Shown: positions 33,823 through 43,513 of the stretch, piece by piece | Position numbering within the stretch: the stretch's first letter is position 1 | Layout of the letters: each line of letters begins with the position of its first letter | Assembly (NCBI RefSeq): GCF_000820185.1 | Contig: NZ_CDCA01000010.1 | Coordinates: 19,009 to 83,008 of the forward strand | DNA: 64,000 nucleotides | Source of the DNA: Aeromonas tecta | GTDB taxonomy: Bacteria > Pseudomonadota > Gammaproteobacteria > Enterobacterales > Aeromonadaceae | Direction: 5' to 3' | Program-made: the position numbers and the translations under genes | Notes under the pieces: model-generated | Seen by the model: the letters and a program-made list of their open reading frames with translations, nothing else | Database searches by the model: none | Told to the model about the DNA's origin: nothing

Positions 33823-35859
33823 ATGAAATACCACCGTCTCGCCCTGACCCCACTCGCCCTGGCCATCGGTGCCCTGCTGCTGACGGGCTGCAACGGCAAC
33901 GACTCCAGCCCCAAACCCACCCAGCCCAGCCTGGGACACCGCACCGTCAGCCTGCTCGAACAAGATGGGCTGCAGTTCAAGGATCTGGATGGCAGCGGCA
34001 CTCTCACCCCCTATGAAGACTGGCGCCTCGGCGCCGCCGAGCGGGCCCGGGATCTGGTGGCGCGGCTCAGCCTGGCCCAGAAGGCGGGCCTGATGATGCA
34101 CGGCACCCTGGTACTGGACGGGGAAGGGCGAATCGACCAGAGCGCCATGGACAAGATGCTGAAGACCGACGGGGTCAACACCTTCATCACCCGCATGGCG
34201 GGCGATCCGGCGGCCATTGCCGAGGACAACAACCGTCTGCAGGCCCTGCTGGAAGGGGTGGGGCTCGGCATCCCCATGACCGTCAGCACGGATCCCCGCA
34301 ACCATTTCACCCATGATCCGAAGGCCACCAGCGTCGGCGCCGACGCCTTCTCCCAGTGGCCGGAAACCCTGGGGCTGGCCGCCATCGGTGACGCCGCCCT
34401 GGTGCAGCGCTTCGGCGATATCGCCCGCCAGGAGTACCGCGCCGTCGGTATCCACGAGGCACTCTCGCCCCAGGCGGATCTCGCGACCGAGCCACGCTGG
34501 GGGCGCATCAACGGCACCTTCGGCGAGAACAACCTGCTGGCTAAATCCCTGGTCAAGGCCTACATCGAGGGCTTCCAGCAGGGGGACAAGGGGATAGGCA
34601 AGGAGAGCGTGATCACAGTCGTCAAGCACTTCGCCGGGGCCGGCCCCCAGAAGGACGGGCTGGATGCCCACAACCCCTGGGGCAAGGAGCAGGTCTATCC
34701 GGGTGGCCAGTTCGCTTATCACCTGGTGCCGTTCGAGGGCGCCTTCGAGGCCAAGGTGGGGGCCGTCATGCCTTACTACGCCCTGCCAGAGGGACTGACC
34801 TATGAGGGCCAGGCCATCGAGGAGGTGGGCTTTGGTTTCAACCGCCAGATCATCACCGACCTGCTGCGCGGTCACTTCGGCTTCAGCGGCGTGGTATTGA
34901 GCGACTGGGGCATCATCAACGATTGCGATACCCGTTGCGAGGAGGGGCTGAGCCAGGCGCAGGTGGATGCCGGCGTCAGTCCCTGGAGCGTGCCCTTTGG
35001 CATGTCCTGGGGGGTGGAGAAGCTGACTAAGGCCCAGCGCTACGCCAAGGCCATCGCCGCCGGGGTGGATCAGTTTGGTGGGGTGGAAGATCCGGCCCCC
35101 TTGCTGGCCGCCGTGCAGAGCGGCCTGGTGACGGAAGCGGCGGTGACCTCGTCGGCGACGCGGATCCTCGAGCAGAAGTTCGAACTGGGGCTGTTTGAAA
35201 ACCCCTATGTGGACACTCAGGCGGCGGTCGCCCTGGTGGGCAAGGCCGAGTTCCAGCAAGAGGCACAGGCTGCCCAGGCGGCGGCCCACGTCCTGCTCAA
35301 GAATGAGGGCGCCCTGCTGCCCCTCAAGGCCGAGGGCAAGCGAGTTTACCTGCTCAACGTCAATGCCGAGGTGGCAACTGCCAACGGCTATACGGTGGTG
35401 ACGGATTTGGCCGAGGCGGATCTCGCTATTGCCCGGGTCAATGCGCCGGGTGAGCAGGATCCCCGCTTCCCGTTTGGCAGCATCCACTTCGGTCAGCTCG
35501 GCTTTGCCAGCAGCGATCAGGTGGTGCAGGAGACCGCCCACGAGGGGGTCTATCACGGCGCGGACGACCTGGCGGCCATCCAGACCATAGAGCAGGCTGG
35601 CGTGCCGCTGGTGCTCTCGGTCTATCTGGACAGACCCGCCATCCTGACCGAGGTGGCACCGGCCGCCCAGGTGCTGCTGGCCAACTTCGGCGCCCTGGAT
35701 CAGACCCTGTTCGATGTGATCAGTGGCAAGGCCAAGGCCCGTGGCAAGCTGCCCTTCGAGCTGCCCTCCAACTGGCAGGCGGTGCTGAACCAGGCCTCGG
35801 ACGTGGCGAGCGACTCGGTCAATCCCCTCTATGCCTATGGCGCAGGGCTGGCTTATTGA
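33823..35859 (+). CDS. GH3 beta-glucosidase-type lipoprotein
   Basis: A 678-residue exported hydrolase. The N-terminus [22 protein letters not shown] is a lipoprotein signal with lipobox LTGC, so it is probably anchored in the outer or inner membrane facing the periplasm or outside. Asp-rich [17 protein letters not shown] near residue 48 resembles an EF-hand loop and is common to this GH3 subgroup. The catalytic domain has VVKHFAGAG and the nucleophile Asp361 in VVLSDWG. The C-terminal domain begins [12 protein letters not shown]. It likely trims beta-glucosides or related oligosaccharides. AAGGAAGG precedes ATG 33823. Confidence 0.9.
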   Translation: MKYHRLALTPLALAIGALLLTGCNGNDSSPKPTQPSLGHRTVSLLEQDGLQFKDLDGSGTLTPYEDWRLGAAERARDLVARLSLAQKAGLMMHGTLVLDGEGRIDQSAMDKMLKTDGVNTFITRMAGDPAAIAEDNNRLQALLEGVGLGIPMTVSTDPRNHFTHDPKATSVGADAFSQWPETLGLAAIGDAALVQRFGDIARQEYRAVGIHEALSPQADLATEPRWGRINGTFGENNLLAKSLVKAYIEGFQQGDKGIGKESVITVVKHFAGAGPQKDGLDAHNPWGKEQVYPGGQFAYHLVPFEGAFEAKVGAVMPYYALPEGLTYEGQAIEEVGFGFNRQIITDLLRGHFGFSGVVLSDWGIINDCDTRCEEGLSQAQVDAGVSPWSVPFGMSWGVEKLTKAQRYAKAIAAGVDQFGGVEDPAPLLAAVQSGLVTEAAVTSSATRILEQKFELGLFENPYVDTQAAVALVGKAEFQQEAQAAQAAAHVLLKNEGALLPLKAEGKRVYLLNVNAEVATANGYTVVTDLAEADLAIARVNAPGEQDPRFPFGSIHFGQLGFASSDQVVQETAHEGVYHGADDLAAIQTIEQAGVPLVLSVYLDRPAILTEVAPAAQVLLANFGALDQTLFDVISGKAKARGKLPFELPSNWQAVLNQASDVASDSVNPLYAYGAGLAY

Positions 35860-35886
35860 GCCTCCAGGGATCACGACATGATGAAC

Positions 35887-35910
35887 AAGGCGCCTGCGGG
35901 CGCCTTTTCT
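35887..35910 (+). terminator. terminator of the GH3 gene
   Basis: AAGGCGCC-TGCG-GGCGCCTT perfect 8-bp stem followed by TTCT. Confidence 0.75.
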
Positions 35911-36056
35911 ATGGCAGCTATCTAAGATACCGGTTTGGCGCAAGGGGCAGGCTTGGGCATAATGGCGCCCCACAGCGGCAACGTCAGGTGCCTTCTCGTT
36001 CGTTGCGAATGCGCAGGCAAGCGGATGCTGCCCGCCAACAGTGCAGAGGAGATCTT

Positions 36057-36902
36057 ATGAAATTTATCGGTGCCCACGTCAGTGCGGCCGGCGGGGTGGA
36101 GAACACCATCGCCCGCGCCCAGGCTATCGGGGCCAATGCCTTCGCCCTGTTCACCAAGAACCAGCGCCAGTGGCAGGCGGCGCCCTTGTCAGAGGCCAGC
36201 ATTCGCGCCTTCAAGCTGGCCTGTGACAAGGCGGGCTTTCGCCCCGAGCAGATCCTGCCCCACGACAGCTACCTCATCAATCTGGGGCATCCCGACCCCG
36301 ATGCGCTGGCCAAGTCCCGGGATGCCTTCCTCGATGAGATGAAGCGCTGCGAGCAGCTCGGGCTCTGTTACCTGAACTTCCATCCCGGCAGCCATTTGAA
36401 GCAGATCCCGGAAGCCGTCAGCCTGAAACTGGTGAGCGAGTCCATCAACTGGGCACTGGAGCGCAGCCAAGGGGTGAGCGCCATCATAGAGAACACCGCC
36501 GGCCAGGGCACCAATCTCGGCTGGTCGTTCGAACATCTCGCCACCATCATTGACGGCGTGGAAGACAAGAGCCGGGTCGGGGTCTGTTTCGATACCTGCC
36601 ATGCCTTCGCCGCCGGCTATGATCTGCGAACCCCCGAGAGCTGCGCCCAGGTATTTGCGGATTTCGATCGCATCGTCGGCTTTGAGTATCTGAAAGGGAT
36701 GCATATCAACGGCGCCAAGTGCACCTTCGGCAGCCGGGTGGATCGCCACCACAGCTTGCAACAGGGCAACCTCGGCGAGGCGGTGTTCCACCACATCATG
36801 AACGACGCCCGCTTCGATGGCATTCCACTGATCCTCGAGACCATCGACGAGTCCATCTGGGCAGATGAAATCCGCTGGCTGCGTAGCCTGACCAAGGCGT
36901 AA
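36057..36902 (+). CDS. nfo: endonuclease IV
   Basis: A 281-residue AP endonuclease of base-excision repair, cutting 5' of abasic sites and removing 3' blocking groups with a trinuclear zinc centre. Visible landmarks are [12 protein letters not shown], the His-bearing LNFHPGSHL, the glutamate in [13 protein letters not shown], and the zinc ligands in [14 protein letters not shown] and [11 protein letters not shown], with [15 protein letters not shown] at the end. The usual NDAK after the H216-equivalent reads NGAK here; that Asp is not a known metal ligand. ATG 36057 with GAGGAGAT upstream. Length is normal. Confidence 0.95.
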   Translation: MKFIGAHVSAAGGVENTIARAQAIGANAFALFTKNQRQWQAAPLSEASIRAFKLACDKAGFRPEQILPHDSYLINLGHPDPDALAKSRDAFLDEMKRCEQLGLCYLNFHPGSHLKQIPEAVSLKLVSESINWALERSQGVSAIIENTAGQGTNLGWSFEHLATIIDGVEDKSRVGVCFDTCHAFAAGYDLRTPESCAQVFADFDRIVGFEYLKGMHINGAKCTFGSRVDRHHSLQQGNLGEAVFHHIMNDARFDGIPLILETIDESIWADEIRWLRSLTKA

Positions 36903-36954
36903 CAAACTCGCCAAGGCGTAAGGTCACGGTCAGGACATTCAACAAGGAAACAAG

Positions 36955-37965
36955 ATGCAAGCAAAGGGAAAGACAGCGCCACTGCGCTGGGGAATCGCCG
37001 GCGCGGGGGCCATTGCCCGACGATTCTGCCGTGACGTCAACCAGCATGGGGCCTTGGGGCAGGTGGTGGCGATCGCCGCCCGGGATCAGAGGCGGGCGCA
37101 GATCTTTGCCGACGAGCAAGGCCTGCCGCTTGCCTTTGGCAGCTATCAGGCACTGGCACAGAGCCTCGAGGTTGACGCCGTCTATGTGGCGGTGATCCAC
37201 CCACAGCATGCTGCCCTGATCAAAGAGATGTTGCTGGCGGGCAAGCACGTGCTGGTGGAGAAACCGGCGGTGACCCGGCAGGAGGATTGGGATGCCCTAG
37301 TGGCGCTCGCCCATGAACGGGGTCTCCTGCTGCTCGAAGCCATGAAGGTGATGTGCTTCCCCGCCATGCGCACCCTGCTTGCCCGTTTGCCTGAATTGCC
37401 TGGCCCCCTGTCCCTGCGCGCGGCCTTCGGCTCGGTGCAGCCCCGCGAGGGCAAGCTGTTCGATCCTGCCCTGGAGGGGGGCGCCGCCTGGGATGTGGGG
37501 GTCTATCCGCTCTGGCTCTATGCCGCCTTTTGCAGGCAGTTGGGGCTGGAAGCTGGCGAGCCCGAGGTGCTTCTGCAGCGCTCGCCCGGGGAGGTAGATT
37601 TGAGCGCAGACTTTGCCTTCGACGGGGCGATCAGGGCCGAGCTGGGCGCTTCCATCATAGAGGATCTGGACAAGGCCGCTTACCTGAGTGGGGAGTGGGG
37701 CGGTGAGCCCTGGACCCTGATCATCGAGGGCAAGTGGTGGAATCCGCAAGGGGTGCGCTGGCTCTCGGGGGCGCCTGACGCCACCTGGGCGCAGGAGATC
37801 TGCGAGCCGGTAGCAGGAGGTGGTATGCAGCACGAGGCGGATCACTTCGCCCACTGCGTTGCCGAAGGTCTGCTGGACTCTGCCTGGCTGCCCCAGGCCC
37901 TGACCCGTCAGGTGCTGGGCTGGGTCGAGGGAGGGCTCTCGTCCGCTCCCGACGAAAAAGCGTGA
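36955..37965 (+). CDS. Gfo/Idh/MocA-family oxidoreductase
   Basis: A 336-residue NAD(P)-dependent dehydrogenase. The Rossmann domain has WGIAGAGAIARRFCRDV, and the conserved EKPAVTRQEDWDAL carries the family's EKP motif near residue 103. The C-terminal domain holds GGAAWDVGVYPLW with the catalytic Asp-x3-Tyr. It resembles dihydrodiol dehydrogenase-like and sugar dehydrogenase members, and the substrate is unknown. AAGGAAAC precedes the ATG. It lies 52 bases after nfo and may be read through from it. Confidence 0.87.
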   Translation: MQAKGKTAPLRWGIAGAGAIARRFCRDVNQHGALGQVVAIAARDQRRAQIFADEQGLPLAFGSYQALAQSLEVDAVYVAVIHPQHAALIKEMLLAGKHVLVEKPAVTRQEDWDALVALAHERGLLLLEAMKVMCFPAMRTLLARLPELPGPLSLRAAFGSVQPREGKLFDPALEGGAAWDVGVYPLWLYAAFCRQLGLEAGEPEVLLQRSPGEVDLSADFAFDGAIRAELGASIIEDLDKAAYLSGEWGGEPWTLIIEGKWWNPQGVRWLSGAPDATWAQEICEPVAGGGMQHEADHFAHCVAEGLLDSAWLPQALTRQVLGWVEGGLSSAPDEKA

Positions 37966-37994
37966 TCAGCCGATCGGGTGTTGGCTTGATCAAT

Positions 37995-38016
37995 TGAGGG
38001 CGCCGCGGCGCCCTCA
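37995..38016. terminator. stem-loop between convergent oxidoreductase and LysR genes
   Basis: TGAGGGCGCC-GC-GGCGCCCTCA is a perfect 10-bp palindrome. T tracts are weak on both sides, so termination may be partial. Confidence 0.5.
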
Positions 38017-38071
38017 GTCATTGATGCAAGGCGGCACCCGCGCTGCGGCTTACCTTTGCCGCGCCATGGCA

Positions 38072-38971
38072 TCACGCCTCGGAAGGTTGGGGGAGCTGCT
38101 GATGGCGGCAAAATGCCAGGAAGCGGCGCAGCGAGGCGGAGTGGTACTTCTGCTTGTGCCAAACGAGGGAGAGCTGGCGCGGGAAGCGGCGGCTCGGGGT
38201 CAGCGCCACTAGGCGACCGCACTGCAGCCGGTCCGAGACCGCGAGGCGGGAGATAAAGGAGAGGCCGAGGCCATGCTCCACCGCCAGCATCACCGCCTCC
38301 AGGGTGTTGAGCTCGAGCCCGGCCTGCCAGCGCGGCAATTTGGGCTGGATCTGTTGCTCAAACTGCTCGCGGCTGCCGGATTGGGGCTCGCGCAGCACCC
38401 AGGTCTCGCCGCCGAGCTGACCGAGGGGCAGCTCCAGTCGTCCCGCCAGCGGATGATGGGGCGGTGCGACGATCAGCATCTCATCCTCGAGCCAGGGCTC
38501 GCTCACCAGATCCGGGTGATGGTTCTCCCCCTCGATCAGCGCCAGATCCAGTTCGAAGTTGGCCAGGGCGTGGCACAGGATATGGGTGTTGGCGATGGTC
38601 ACTCTGGGCGGCAATCCCAGCTCACTCGCGCTGTCTGCCAACAGGCTCGGCAGCAGGTAGTTGCCGATGGTCTGGCTGGCACCGAGCCGCAGCTGGCCGC
38701 TCGGCTCGGCATCTGGGCGAAACAGCTGCTCTATCTCCTGCATCCGGGTCAATAGCTCCTCGGCGGCCGGTTGCAGCAGGCGTCCCTCGTTGTTGAGCTG
38801 CAGCCTGGGGTGGACACGGTCAAACAGCGGGGTGGCGAGCTGGCGCTCCAGCTCCTGCAACGACTGGGAGACGGCACCCTTGCTCAGGAAGAGCTCGTTG
38901 GCCGCCAGCCCCAGGTTGCCGTGGCGGGCGATGGTGGCGAACACCTTGAGTTGTTGCAGGGTCAGCTTCAT
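38072..38971 (-). CDS. LysR-family regulator, YeiE-like
   Basis: A 299-residue LysR protein with KLTLQQLKVFATIARHGNLGLAANE and SKGAVSQSLQELERQL at the N-terminus. The effector domain opens GQLRLGASQTIGNYLLP and has LDLALIEGE, features shared with YeiE/CysB-like regulators of transport genes. It is divergent from the TehA-like permease gene across ~100 bases with an inverted repeat at 39012-39025, so it probably governs that permease. Confidence 0.9.
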   Translation of the reverse strand: MKLTLQQLKVFATIARHGNLGLAANELFLSKGAVSQSLQELERQLATPLFDRVHPRLQLNNEGRLLQPAAEELLTRMQEIEQLFRPDAEPSGQLRLGASQTIGNYLLPSLLADSASELGLPPRVTIANTHILCHALANFELDLALIEGENHHPDLVSEPWLEDEMLIVAPPHHPLAGRLELPLGQLGGETWVLREPQSGSREQFEQQIQPKLPRWQAGLELNTLEAVMLAVEHGLGLSFISRLAVSDRLQCGRLVALTPSRRFPRQLSLVWHKQKYHSASLRRFLAFCRHQQLPQPSEA

Positions 38972-39011
38972 GTGTTTAGTTTTCCTTAACGCTTAATTCA
39001 ATTCATTTAGA

Positions 39012-39025
39012 TATCGTAAACGATA
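39012..39025. promoter_or_regulatory. inverted repeat between YeiE-like regulator and permease genes
   Basis: TATCG-TAAA-CGATA in an AT-rich divergent promoter region. The T-to-A spacing is one base longer than the classic LysR box, so the assignment is tentative. Confidence 0.4.
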
Positions 39026-39073
39026 GAGCCCCATTATCCTATGCCCATCGTCACCAAGAAGAGGGTATCAGAC

Positions 39074-40054
39074 ATGATTGCAAGAACCCGTCGCTCACTG
39101 GCCTCTGCCCCGACCCCCATGGCCGGGCTGGCCCTCGGGATTGCCAGTCTCGGCTGGTGCTGGGAAAACGCCGGTCAGTTTGATGGCCGCCTGCAGTTGC
39201 TGGGAGGTGCCATCGCCGCCGTGCTGCTCCTGATCCTCACCTTCAAGTTTGTGTTGCACCCGCGTCTGCTGTGGCAGGATCTCGCGCACCCCGTGGTCGG
39301 CAGCGTGGTACCGACCTATGCCATGGGCACCATGGTGGTCTCCAAGGCGGTGGGTCTCTTGGCGCCGGCCCTGGGGCAGGGGCTCTGGCTGTTTGGGGTG
39401 ATCCTTCACCTCTTGTTCCTGGCCACCTTCATCTGGCACCGTGCCAAGGCGTTCGAGCTCCATCACATGGTGCCGAGCTGGTTCGTGCCGCCGGTCGGGA
39501 TCATCGTCGCCGACGTCGCCTATCCGGGTGGCCCCTTCGCCGAGCTGGCCAACGTCCTGCTCTGGTTTGGCATGATCTGCTATGGTCTGATGCTGCCGCT
39601 GATGCTCTATCGCCTCATCTTCAGCCATGAGGTGCCGGACGCCGCCAAGCCGACTATCGCCATCCTGGCCGCGCCCGCCAGTCTGTCGCTTGCCGGCTAC
39701 CTGACCGTGAGCGAGGATCCGTCGTTGCTGCTGGTGGCTACCCTGCTCGGGATCGCCATCCTGATGACCGGCATCATCTACCTGGCCTTCATCAAGCTGT
39801 TGCGTCTGCCGTTCTCGCCGGGCTTTGCCGCCTTCACCTTCCCGCTGGTGATCGGTGCCACCGCGCTGTTCAAGGTGGCTCACCTGCTGGCACAGTGGCC
39901 AGAGGGGGCTCACTATGCCGAGCAAGTCAGCCAGCTGGCTCACCTCGAGCTCGGTGCGGCCACCCTGATCGTCGGCTATGTGGCGCTGCGTTACCTGATG
40001 TTCTTCTTGCCGCTGGGGCCGCGTTCACTGGGGGATCAACTGGTACACCGTTGA
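39074..40054 (+). CDS. TehA/SLAC1-family (TDT) permease
   Basis: A ~326-residue inner-membrane protein with about ten hydrophobic segments. TPMAGLALGIASLGWCWENAG is the first helix signature of the tellurite-resistance/dicarboxylate transporter family, and VVGSVVPTYAMGTMV and HHMVPSWFVPPVGI follow as in TehA homologues. Members pass anions such as tellurite, C4-dicarboxylates or chloride; the substrate here is not known. GAGGG upstream supports ATG 39074 rather than the in-frame ATG at 39041. The divergent LysR gene is its likely regulator. Confidence 0.87.
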   Translation: MIARTRRSLASAPTPMAGLALGIASLGWCWENAGQFDGRLQLLGGAIAAVLLLILTFKFVLHPRLLWQDLAHPVVGSVVPTYAMGTMVVSKAVGLLAPALGQGLWLFGVILHLLFLATFIWHRAKAFELHHMVPSWFVPPVGIIVADVAYPGGPFAELANVLLWFGMICYGLMLPLMLYRLIFSHEVPDAAKPTIAILAAPASLSLAGYLTVSEDPSLLLVATLLGIAILMTGIIYLAFIKLLRLPFSPGFAAFTFPLVIGATALFKVAHLLAQWPEGAHYAEQVSQLAHLELGAATLIVGYVALRYLMFFLPLGPRSLGDQLVHR

Positions 40055-40102
40055 GCCACAGAGTGGTGCCAAGTCTGGCCAAGCCAAGTTTGATCTGAGC
40101 AA

Positions 40103-40129
40103 CAAACACCCCGCCTTGCGGGGTGTTTG
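40103..40129 (+). terminator. terminator of the permease gene
   Basis: CAAACACCCCGC (40103-40114) and GCGGGGTGTTTG (40118-40129), a perfect 12-bp stem with a 3-base loop and a T-containing arm. Confidence 0.8.
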
Positions 40130-40238
40130 GCTTGGGCGCTATGATGGGGCGCGTATTCAGGCGACATTAAGGTCGCTTTAACTGGTAATACCTGTCAGGA
40201 TTGCCATAATTGCCCATTTTCATGACTTGATTGTATCC

Positions 40239-41228
40239 ATGTCCTCCCAAGATCCTGTGTTTGACTCCTCCTTTCAGTCCCGTCTGCTGCACCCACGTTA
40301 CTGGTTGAGCTGGCTGGCCCTCGGCGCCCTCTGTGTGCTCGCTTACGTGCCGCCGCGCTGGCGCGACAAGCTGGCGGATGCCCTGGCGCCGCTGGTGCTC
40401 AAGATCTCGAAAAAACAGGTGTATATCGCCAGAACCAACCTCGCCATCTGCTTTAAAGAGAAAAGCGAGGCCGAGCGTGACGCCATCCTGATGACCTCCA
40501 TTCGGGTCGGCCTCAAGAGTCTGCTCGGTTTCGGCGAATTCACGGTGCGCAGCCCCGCTTACCTGATGCAGCGCATCCAGGTGAGCGGCTGGGAATACAT
40601 CGAAGCGGAGCAGGCCGCTGGCCGACCGGTGATCCTGGTGGTGCCTCACAGCTGGCCCATCGACGCGGCCGGTTACTACTTCTCCCAACAGGGTGTGCCC
40701 ATGTGCACCATGATGAAGAGCGCCCGCAATCCGGTGTTCGACTGGCACATCAACCACGAGCGGGCCAAGAACGGCTGCCGGGTCTATGAACGTAGCGCCG
40801 GCATCAAGCCGGTGATCAAGGCGGTCAAGTCCGGCCTGAGCTTCTTCTACCTGCCGGATCAGGATCACGGCCGCGAGGCGAGCATCTTTGCTCCCTTCTT
40901 CAATTACCCCAAGGCGACTCTGCCGGCGCTGCCGCGCTTGGTGAAGCTGACCGGCGCCAAAGCGGTACCTGTGCTGGCCTGCTATGACGAGGCGACCCAC
41001 TGCTACCGACTGGAGATAGAGGCGCCCTTCGCCGATTACCCAAGCAACGATCTGCTGGCCGACACCTGCCGCATGAACGATTGCGTCGAGCAGCAGCTGA
41101 CCCGCCACCCGGGACAGTACATGTGGTTCCTCAAAATCTTCGATACCCGTGAGGATCAGGAGGGGGAAGACGGCCTCTACGAAGAGGGGATCCGTCGCAT
41201 CCGCAAGGGACTCTCTCCCCATTCCTGA
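40239..41228 (+). CDS. lipid A late acyltransferase, LpxM/LpxN-like (first copy)
   Basis: A 329-residue inner-membrane acyltransferase of the LpxL/LpxM (HtrB/MsbB) family that adds a secondary acyl chain to Kdo2-lipid A. A membrane anchor lies at ~20-37 (LSWLALGALCVLAYVP). The catalytic HX4D motif is in VPHSWPID. ARTNLAICF, RNPVFDWHIN and FYLPDQDHGREASIFAPFF are family signatures. An upstream TTG is in frame, but ATG 40239 gives the same N-terminus as the next gene. A near-identical paralogue follows at 41381. Which copy acts as LpxM cannot be decided. Confidence 0.9.
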   Translation: MSSQDPVFDSSFQSRLLHPRYWLSWLALGALCVLAYVPPRWRDKLADALAPLVLKISKKQVYIARTNLAICFKEKSEAERDAILMTSIRVGLKSLLGFGEFTVRSPAYLMQRIQVSGWEYIEAEQAAGRPVILVVPHSWPIDAAGYYFSQQGVPMCTMMKSARNPVFDWHINHERAKNGCRVYERSAGIKPVIKAVKSGLSFFYLPDQDHGREASIFAPFFNYPKATLPALPRLVKLTGAKAVPVLACYDEATHCYRLEIEAPFADYPSNDLLADTCRMNDCVEQQLTRHPGQYMWFLKIFDTREDQEGEDGLYEEGIRRIRKGLSPHS

Positions 41229-41252
41229 ACCCCAACTTAACCCAAAGTTGCA

Positions 41253-41280
41253 AATGGCCCCAAGTGGGCCATTATTTATT
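41253..41280 (+). terminator. terminator between the two acyltransferase genes
   Basis: AATGGCCC (41253-41260) pairs with GGGCCATT (41266-41273), followed by the T-rich ATTTATT. It implies the second copy has its own promoter. Confidence 0.65.
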
Positions 41281-41380
41281 TCTAACTAGTCTGATCAGTG
41301 ACTTGGCGCGGGCCCTTGCGGGCTCCAGGGTAGAAATAAATGTCAGGATCACTAAAATAACCCTCTGTTTTGATGATTCG

Positions 41381-42376
41381 ATGGCGACTATGTCCGCACA
41401 AGATCCGGTGTTCGACACCTCATTTCATCCCGGTCTGCTCAACCCACGCTGGTGGGGGAGTTGGCTGGCACTCGGCTTGCTGTTCCTGCTGGCCTGGATC
41501 CCTGCTCGTTATCGGGATCGGCTGGCCGATGGGGTGGCCCCCATGCTGCTGCGCTACTCCAAAAAGCAGGCCTATATCGCCGAGACCAATCTCAAGATCT
41601 GCTTCCCCGAACTGGACGAGGCCGGGCGCGAGGCCCTGTTGCTCAAGTCCATCCGCACCGGCCTCAAGACCTTCATGGGCTTTGGTGAGCTCACCTGGCG
41701 CAGCAAGGCGTTTCTCAAGGGGCGTATCAAGGTGCGCGGCTGGGAGCATATTGCCGCCGAGCTGGCCGCCGGTCGCCCCATGATCCTGGTGGTACCCCAC
41801 ACCTGGGCGGTGGATACCATAGGCCGTTACCTGACCGATGAGGGGGTGCCGATGTGCACCATGATGAAGAGCCCCAAGGATCCGGTGTTTGACTGGTACA
41901 TCAACCGCGAGCGCAGCAAGGGTGGCCGGGTCTATGAGCGCAGCGTCGGCATCAAGCCGGCCATCAAGGCACTGCGCGCCGGTGACAGTTTCTTCTACCT
42001 GCCGGATCAGGATCATGGCCGGGAGGCGAGCATCTTCGTGCCCTTTTTCGGCCACCCCAAGGCGACCCTGCCTGCGTTGCCCAAGCTGGTGAAGCTGACC
42101 GGTGCCAGCGCGGTGCCCATCCTTGCCTGCTATGACGAAGATGAACACTGCTATCGGTTGGAGGTGGAGCCCCCCTTCGACCCTTATCCCACGGCGGATC
42201 TGGTGGCGGACGTCAACACCATGAACCGTATGGTGGAGCAGCAGCTTGGCCGCTTCCCCGAACAGTACATGTGGTTTCTCAAGATCTTCGAGACTCAGGA
42301 ACATCAGGAGGGCGAGGAGGGTTTCTATGAGGAGGGGATCCGGCGTGTTCGGCGGGGGCTGCCACCCGAGCCTTGA
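41381..42376 (+). CDS. lipid A late acyltransferase, LpxM/LpxN-like (second copy)
   Basis: A 331-residue paralogue of the preceding gene, aligning along its whole length (MSAQDPVFDTSFHPGLLNPR versus MSSQDPVFDSSFQSRLLHPR). The catalytic HX4D is in VPHTWAVD, and FYLPDQDHGREASIFVPFF is retained. Differences cluster in the region after the motif (TIGRYLTDEG versus AAGYYFSQQG), which may shift acyl-chain or acceptor preference. The start may be ATG 41381 or 41390. Tandem acyltransferase genes of this family also occur in Vibrio (LpxN and LpxL), but there the two are more divergent as I recall. Confidence 0.88.
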   Translation: MATMSAQDPVFDTSFHPGLLNPRWWGSWLALGLLFLLAWIPARYRDRLADGVAPMLLRYSKKQAYIAETNLKICFPELDEAGREALLLKSIRTGLKTFMGFGELTWRSKAFLKGRIKVRGWEHIAAELAAGRPMILVVPHTWAVDTIGRYLTDEGVPMCTMMKSPKDPVFDWYINRERSKGGRVYERSVGIKPAIKALRAGDSFFYLPDQDHGREASIFVPFFGHPKATLPALPKLVKLTGASAVPILACYDEDEHCYRLEVEPPFDPYPTADLVADVNTMNRMVEQQLGRFPEQYMWFLKIFETQEHQEGEEGFYEEGIRRVRRGLPPEP

Positions 42377-42558
42377 ACCGGCAGTCCACCGGTGGGTTGT
42401 GTTGTCCGCGGGGCTTTCATAGCGTGGGCATGATAAAGGCTCGTTTGTCCCCTGTTAATGTGCCGTCCTGCCGAGTCGGGCCGGGGCTTGCAGGGGATCC
42501 TGGCGCAGCAGGAAGGGAAGAGAGTAAAGCAGGCTGATGGCGGGCACGCTCGTGCTAC

Positions 42559-42591
42559 GCAAACAAGGTGCAAACAAGGTGCAAATAAGGT
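42559..42591 (+). repeat. 11-bp triple tandem repeat upstream of the RIO kinase gene
   Basis: GCAAACAAGGT occurs at 42559-42569 and 42570-42580 and as GCAAATAAGGT at 42581-42591. Each unit supplies AAGGT, and the last lies 12 bases before the ATG region, so the repeat multiplies ribosome-site-like sequences. Confidence 0.7.
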
Positions 42592-42603
42592 AAAAGGGCG
42601 GTC

Positions 42604-43464
42604 ATGAAAATTCCAAATCGAATCCAACCTCTGGTTGATGACGGCCTGGTCGACGATGTCATCAGCCGGCTGATGAGCGGCAAAGAAGCCGACGTCTATG
42701 TAGTGCGCTGCGGCGACGAGATCCGCTGCGCCAAAGTCTATAAAGAGGCGAGCAAACGCAGCTTCAAACAGGCCGTGGTCTATCAGGAAGGGCGCAAGGT
42801 ACGCAACAGCCGCAGCGCCCGCGCCATGGAGAAGGGTTCCAAGTACGGTCGCAAGCAGCACGAAGAGGTGTGGCAGAACACCGAGGTGGACGCCCTGTTC
42901 AAGCTGGCCGCCGCCGGTGTGCGGGTGCCTCAGCCCTATGTCTGCCTGGACGGTGTGCTGCTGATGGAGCTCATCACCGACGAAGATGGCAATGTGGCGC
43001 CGCGTCTGAACGATGTGGCACTCACCGCCGAGCAGGCCCTCATCGATCACGCCAAGGTGATCCGCTACGTGGTGCGCATGCTCTGCGCCGGCCTCATTCA
43101 CGGGGATCTCTCCGAGTTCAACGTGCTGGTGGACCAACATGGTCCCGTCATCATCGATCTGCCCCAGGTGGTGGATGCCGCCGCCAACAACCAGGCCAAG
43201 GCGATGCTGGAGCGGGACGTCAACAACATGCGCAACTACTACGGCATGTACGCCCCCGAGCTGCTCAAGACCCGTTATGCCAAGGAGATGTGGGCGCTGT
43301 TCGAAGATGGCAAACTCAGCCCGGAATCCGAGCTGACCGGCCTGTTCGAGGAGAGCAGCGAAGCCATCGATCTCAGTGCGGTGCTGCACGAGATCGAGAG
43401 TGCGGAGGAGGAGGCGATGGAACGCCGTGCCCGCTTGAAGGCCGAGCAGGAAGAAGAGTTCTGA
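42604..43464 (+). CDS. RIO-family serine/threonine protein kinase
   Basis: A 286-residue atypical kinase of the bacterial RIO1-like group. The nucleotide-binding region MSGKEADVYVVRCGDEIRCAK supplies the P-loop and catalytic lysine. The catalytic loop is HGDLSEFNVLV and the metal-binding loop IIDLPQVVD (DLP in place of DFG). A family insert KRSFKQAVVYQEGRKVRNSRSARAM (described in part) follows the lysine. The C-terminus is acidic and Glu-rich. Its role in bacteria is not established; archaeal and eukaryotic relatives act in ribosome maturation. It has its own promoter region with a short tandem repeat and ends at a strong terminator. Confidence 0.9.
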   Translation: MKIPNRIQPLVDDGLVDDVISRLMSGKEADVYVVRCGDEIRCAKVYKEASKRSFKQAVVYQEGRKVRNSRSARAMEKGSKYGRKQHEEVWQNTEVDALFKLAAAGVRVPQPYVCLDGVLLMELITDEDGNVAPRLNDVALTAEQALIDHAKVIRYVVRMLCAGLIHGDLSEFNVLVDQHGPVIIDLPQVVDAAANNQAKAMLERDVNNMRNYYGMYAPELLKTRYAKEMWALFEDGKLSPESELTGLFEESSEAIDLSAVLHEIESAEEEAMERRARLKAEQEEEF

Positions 43465-43513
43465 TGATGGATGGAGGCGGGCGCATTGCCGCTCCGCCTT
43501 AACCTTCTCGCAT

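Noticed and set aside
33709..35973. 754-codon minus-strand frame opposite the GH3 gene
   Set aside because: The plus strand has a complete GH3 lipoprotein with catalytic motifs; the antisense product shows only compositional bias.
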